Assembly: GCA_041687475.1 (NCBI GenBank)
Contig: JAWLBW010000265.1
Span: 1 to 6,679, forward strand
Length of the DNA: 6,679 bases
Source: JAWLBW01 sp041687475
GTDB lineage: Bacteria; J088; JAWLBW01
Reading direction: 5' to 3'
Shown here: positions 5,701 to 6,679 of the stretch, piece by piece
Layout: every line of letters begins with the position of its first letter
Position numbering within the stretch: the first letter of the stretch is position 1
The notes under the pieces: model-generated
Databases searched by the model: none
What the model saw: the letters and a program-made list of their open reading frames with translations, nothing else
What the model was told of the DNA's origin: nothing
Translations under genes and position numbers: made by a program

Positions 5701-6679
5701 TTCCGGTAGGCGAAGAGGAACTTTCCCCTGGGGAATATGACGGCGAGGGGCAGGCGACTGCGGCTGCCGCCCGGCGTCTGCGTCTACCACCGGCCGCGGC
5801 AAGGCTTCCACACAAAACCCCGACGGGTCGAAGGTTCGGGCGCCCGGGCGTTCTTCTTCCTGCCGCATTTCTGCTTCTGCTCATCATCGCAGCGATTGCC
5901 GCACCCTGGCTTGCGCCTCACGACCCCGACCTGCAGCACCTTGCCGAAGGACTCACCGGGCCTACGGCCGAACACTGGCTGGGGCAGGACCGCCTGGGCC
6001 GCGACGTTCTGAGCCGACTTCTTCACGGCGCCCGTGTATCGCTGGGGGTGGGTCTTACGGCCGTGCTGATTTCATCGCTGGTGGGCACGGCTCTCGGGCT
6101 CGTCTCGGGCTATGCGGGGGGAAGGTTCGATGCCCTCGTCATGCGTGTGGTCGACATCTTTCTCGCCTTTCCCGGCATTCTCCTGGCGATTGCACTGGCG
6201 GCGGTCATGGGGCCGAGCATCGGCAATGTGGTGCTGGCGCTCACGGCGTTCGGCTGGGTGTCGTTTACCCGGCTGGTGCGTGGCGAAGTGCTCACGCTGC
6301 GCGAACGCGAGTATGTGCTTGCGGCACGTGCGCTCGGCGCCTCTCCCATGCGGATTGTCGTGCGCCATCTTGCCCCCGGCATCATGCCCGCCCTCACGGT
6401 ACAGGCCAGTTTCGCGCTGGCGGGGGCCGTGCTGGCCGAAGCGGCGCTGTCGTTTCTGGGGCTTGGACCCCAGAACGTACCCAGTTGGGGCGGCATGCTG
6501 AACGAAGCCGCCGAATTCATGGGCATGGCCCCGCACCTTTCCTGGGCCCCCGGCCTCCTGCTCACGGCCACGGTGCTGAGTTTCAACCTGCTGGGCGACG
6601 GGCTGCGCGATGCCGCCGGATCGGAATCGCCGGGCGGCGGGCGTCCCCCCTCCACCGACCACCGTGCACGAGCCTGGCC
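5697..6679 (+). CDS. dppC: ABC transporter permease, DppC/OppC type (3' end cut by window edge)
   Basis: The partner permease, with 327 codons visible and still open at the edge. Residues 1-50 are a cytoplasmic N-terminus, acidic then Ala/Arg/Pro-rich, followed by the first helix (51-73, ending APWLAPHDPD). 'WLGQDRLGRDVLSRLLHGAR' (94-113) is the DppC/OppC family signature, and the EAA loop is 'EYVLAARALGASPMRIVVRH' (205-224). 'SFLGLGPQNVPSWGGML' (252-268) and NLLGDGLRDA (297-306) are also diagnostic. The start is GTG at 5697, overlapping the dppB stop by four bases, with GAGGGG (5688-5693) close upstream; no other plausible start precedes the first helix. After GLRD the family usually ends with a short DPR-type tail, but here a Gly/Ser/Pro/Arg-rich stretch of at least 20 residues continues to the window edge. 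With DppB it forms the heterodimeric channel. Confidence 0.95.
   Translation, partial: MIPVGEEELSPGEYDGEGQATAAAARRLRLPPAAARLPHKTPTGRRFGRPGVLLPAAFLLLLIIAAIAAPWLAPHDPDLQHLAEGLTGPTAEHWLGQDRLGRDVLSRLLHGARVSLGVGLTAVLISSLVGTALGLVSGYAGGRFDALVMRVVDIFLAFPGILLAIALAAVMGPSIGNVVLALTAFGWVSFTRLVRGEVLTLREREYVLAARALGASPMRIVVRHLAPGIMPALTVQASFALAGAVLAEAALSFLGLGPQNVPSWGGMLNEAAEFMGMAPHLSWAPGLLLTATVLSFNLLGDGLRDAAGSESPGGGRPPSTDHRARAW

Overview
This is a GC-rich (about 60% by eye), densely coded bacterial window with seven protein genes. Two genes are cut by the window edges. A lipoprotein-type signal on a cyclophilin suggests an envelope with processed lipoproteins, probably a diderm. The promoters that can be read are sigma-70-like. 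Clear Shine-Dalgarno sequences are scarce. The lipobox is relaxed (Ala at -3), which would suit a spirochaete-like organism among others, but nothing here fixes the taxon. No rRNA, tRNA, CRISPR array, insertion sequence or phage gene is visible.

Left part, minus strand (1-1635). A lipoprotein cyclophilin (peptidyl-prolyl isomerase) reads leftward from an ATG that sits almost at its predicted transcription start. After a 311-base spacer comes the N-terminal 226 residues of a winged-helix protein that resembles the HTH_42 (AlkZ/YcaQ-like) family.

Middle (1636-2563, plus strand). A divergent intergenic region carries a second promoter and a 13-base tandem duplication at the predicted transcript start. 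It leads into a six-helix membrane PAP2 enzyme of the AUR1/inositol-phosphorylceramide-synthase-like branch.

Regulator pair (2705-4605, plus strand). A near-consensus promoter (TTGACA, 17 bases, TATAGT) drives a GAF-like/PAS-like/LuxR-HTH regulator. Its stop codon overlaps the start of a second PAS-like/HTH protein (ATGA), so the two are probably translationally coupled. Neither has a phosphoreceiver domain, so they are probably not classical response regulators.

Right part (4771-6679, plus strand). After a 165-base gap with a perfect 11-base inverted repeat just before the start codon, a DppB-type and a DppC-type ABC permease overlap by four bases. They form the membrane core of a peptide/nickel-type importer, and the rest of that operon would lie beyond the window. 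The simplest model is that the regulator pair controls this transporter through the inverted repeat, but this rests only on position. The window looks like mostly ordinary chromosomal genes. The regulator pair and the inverted repeat are its most interesting parts.
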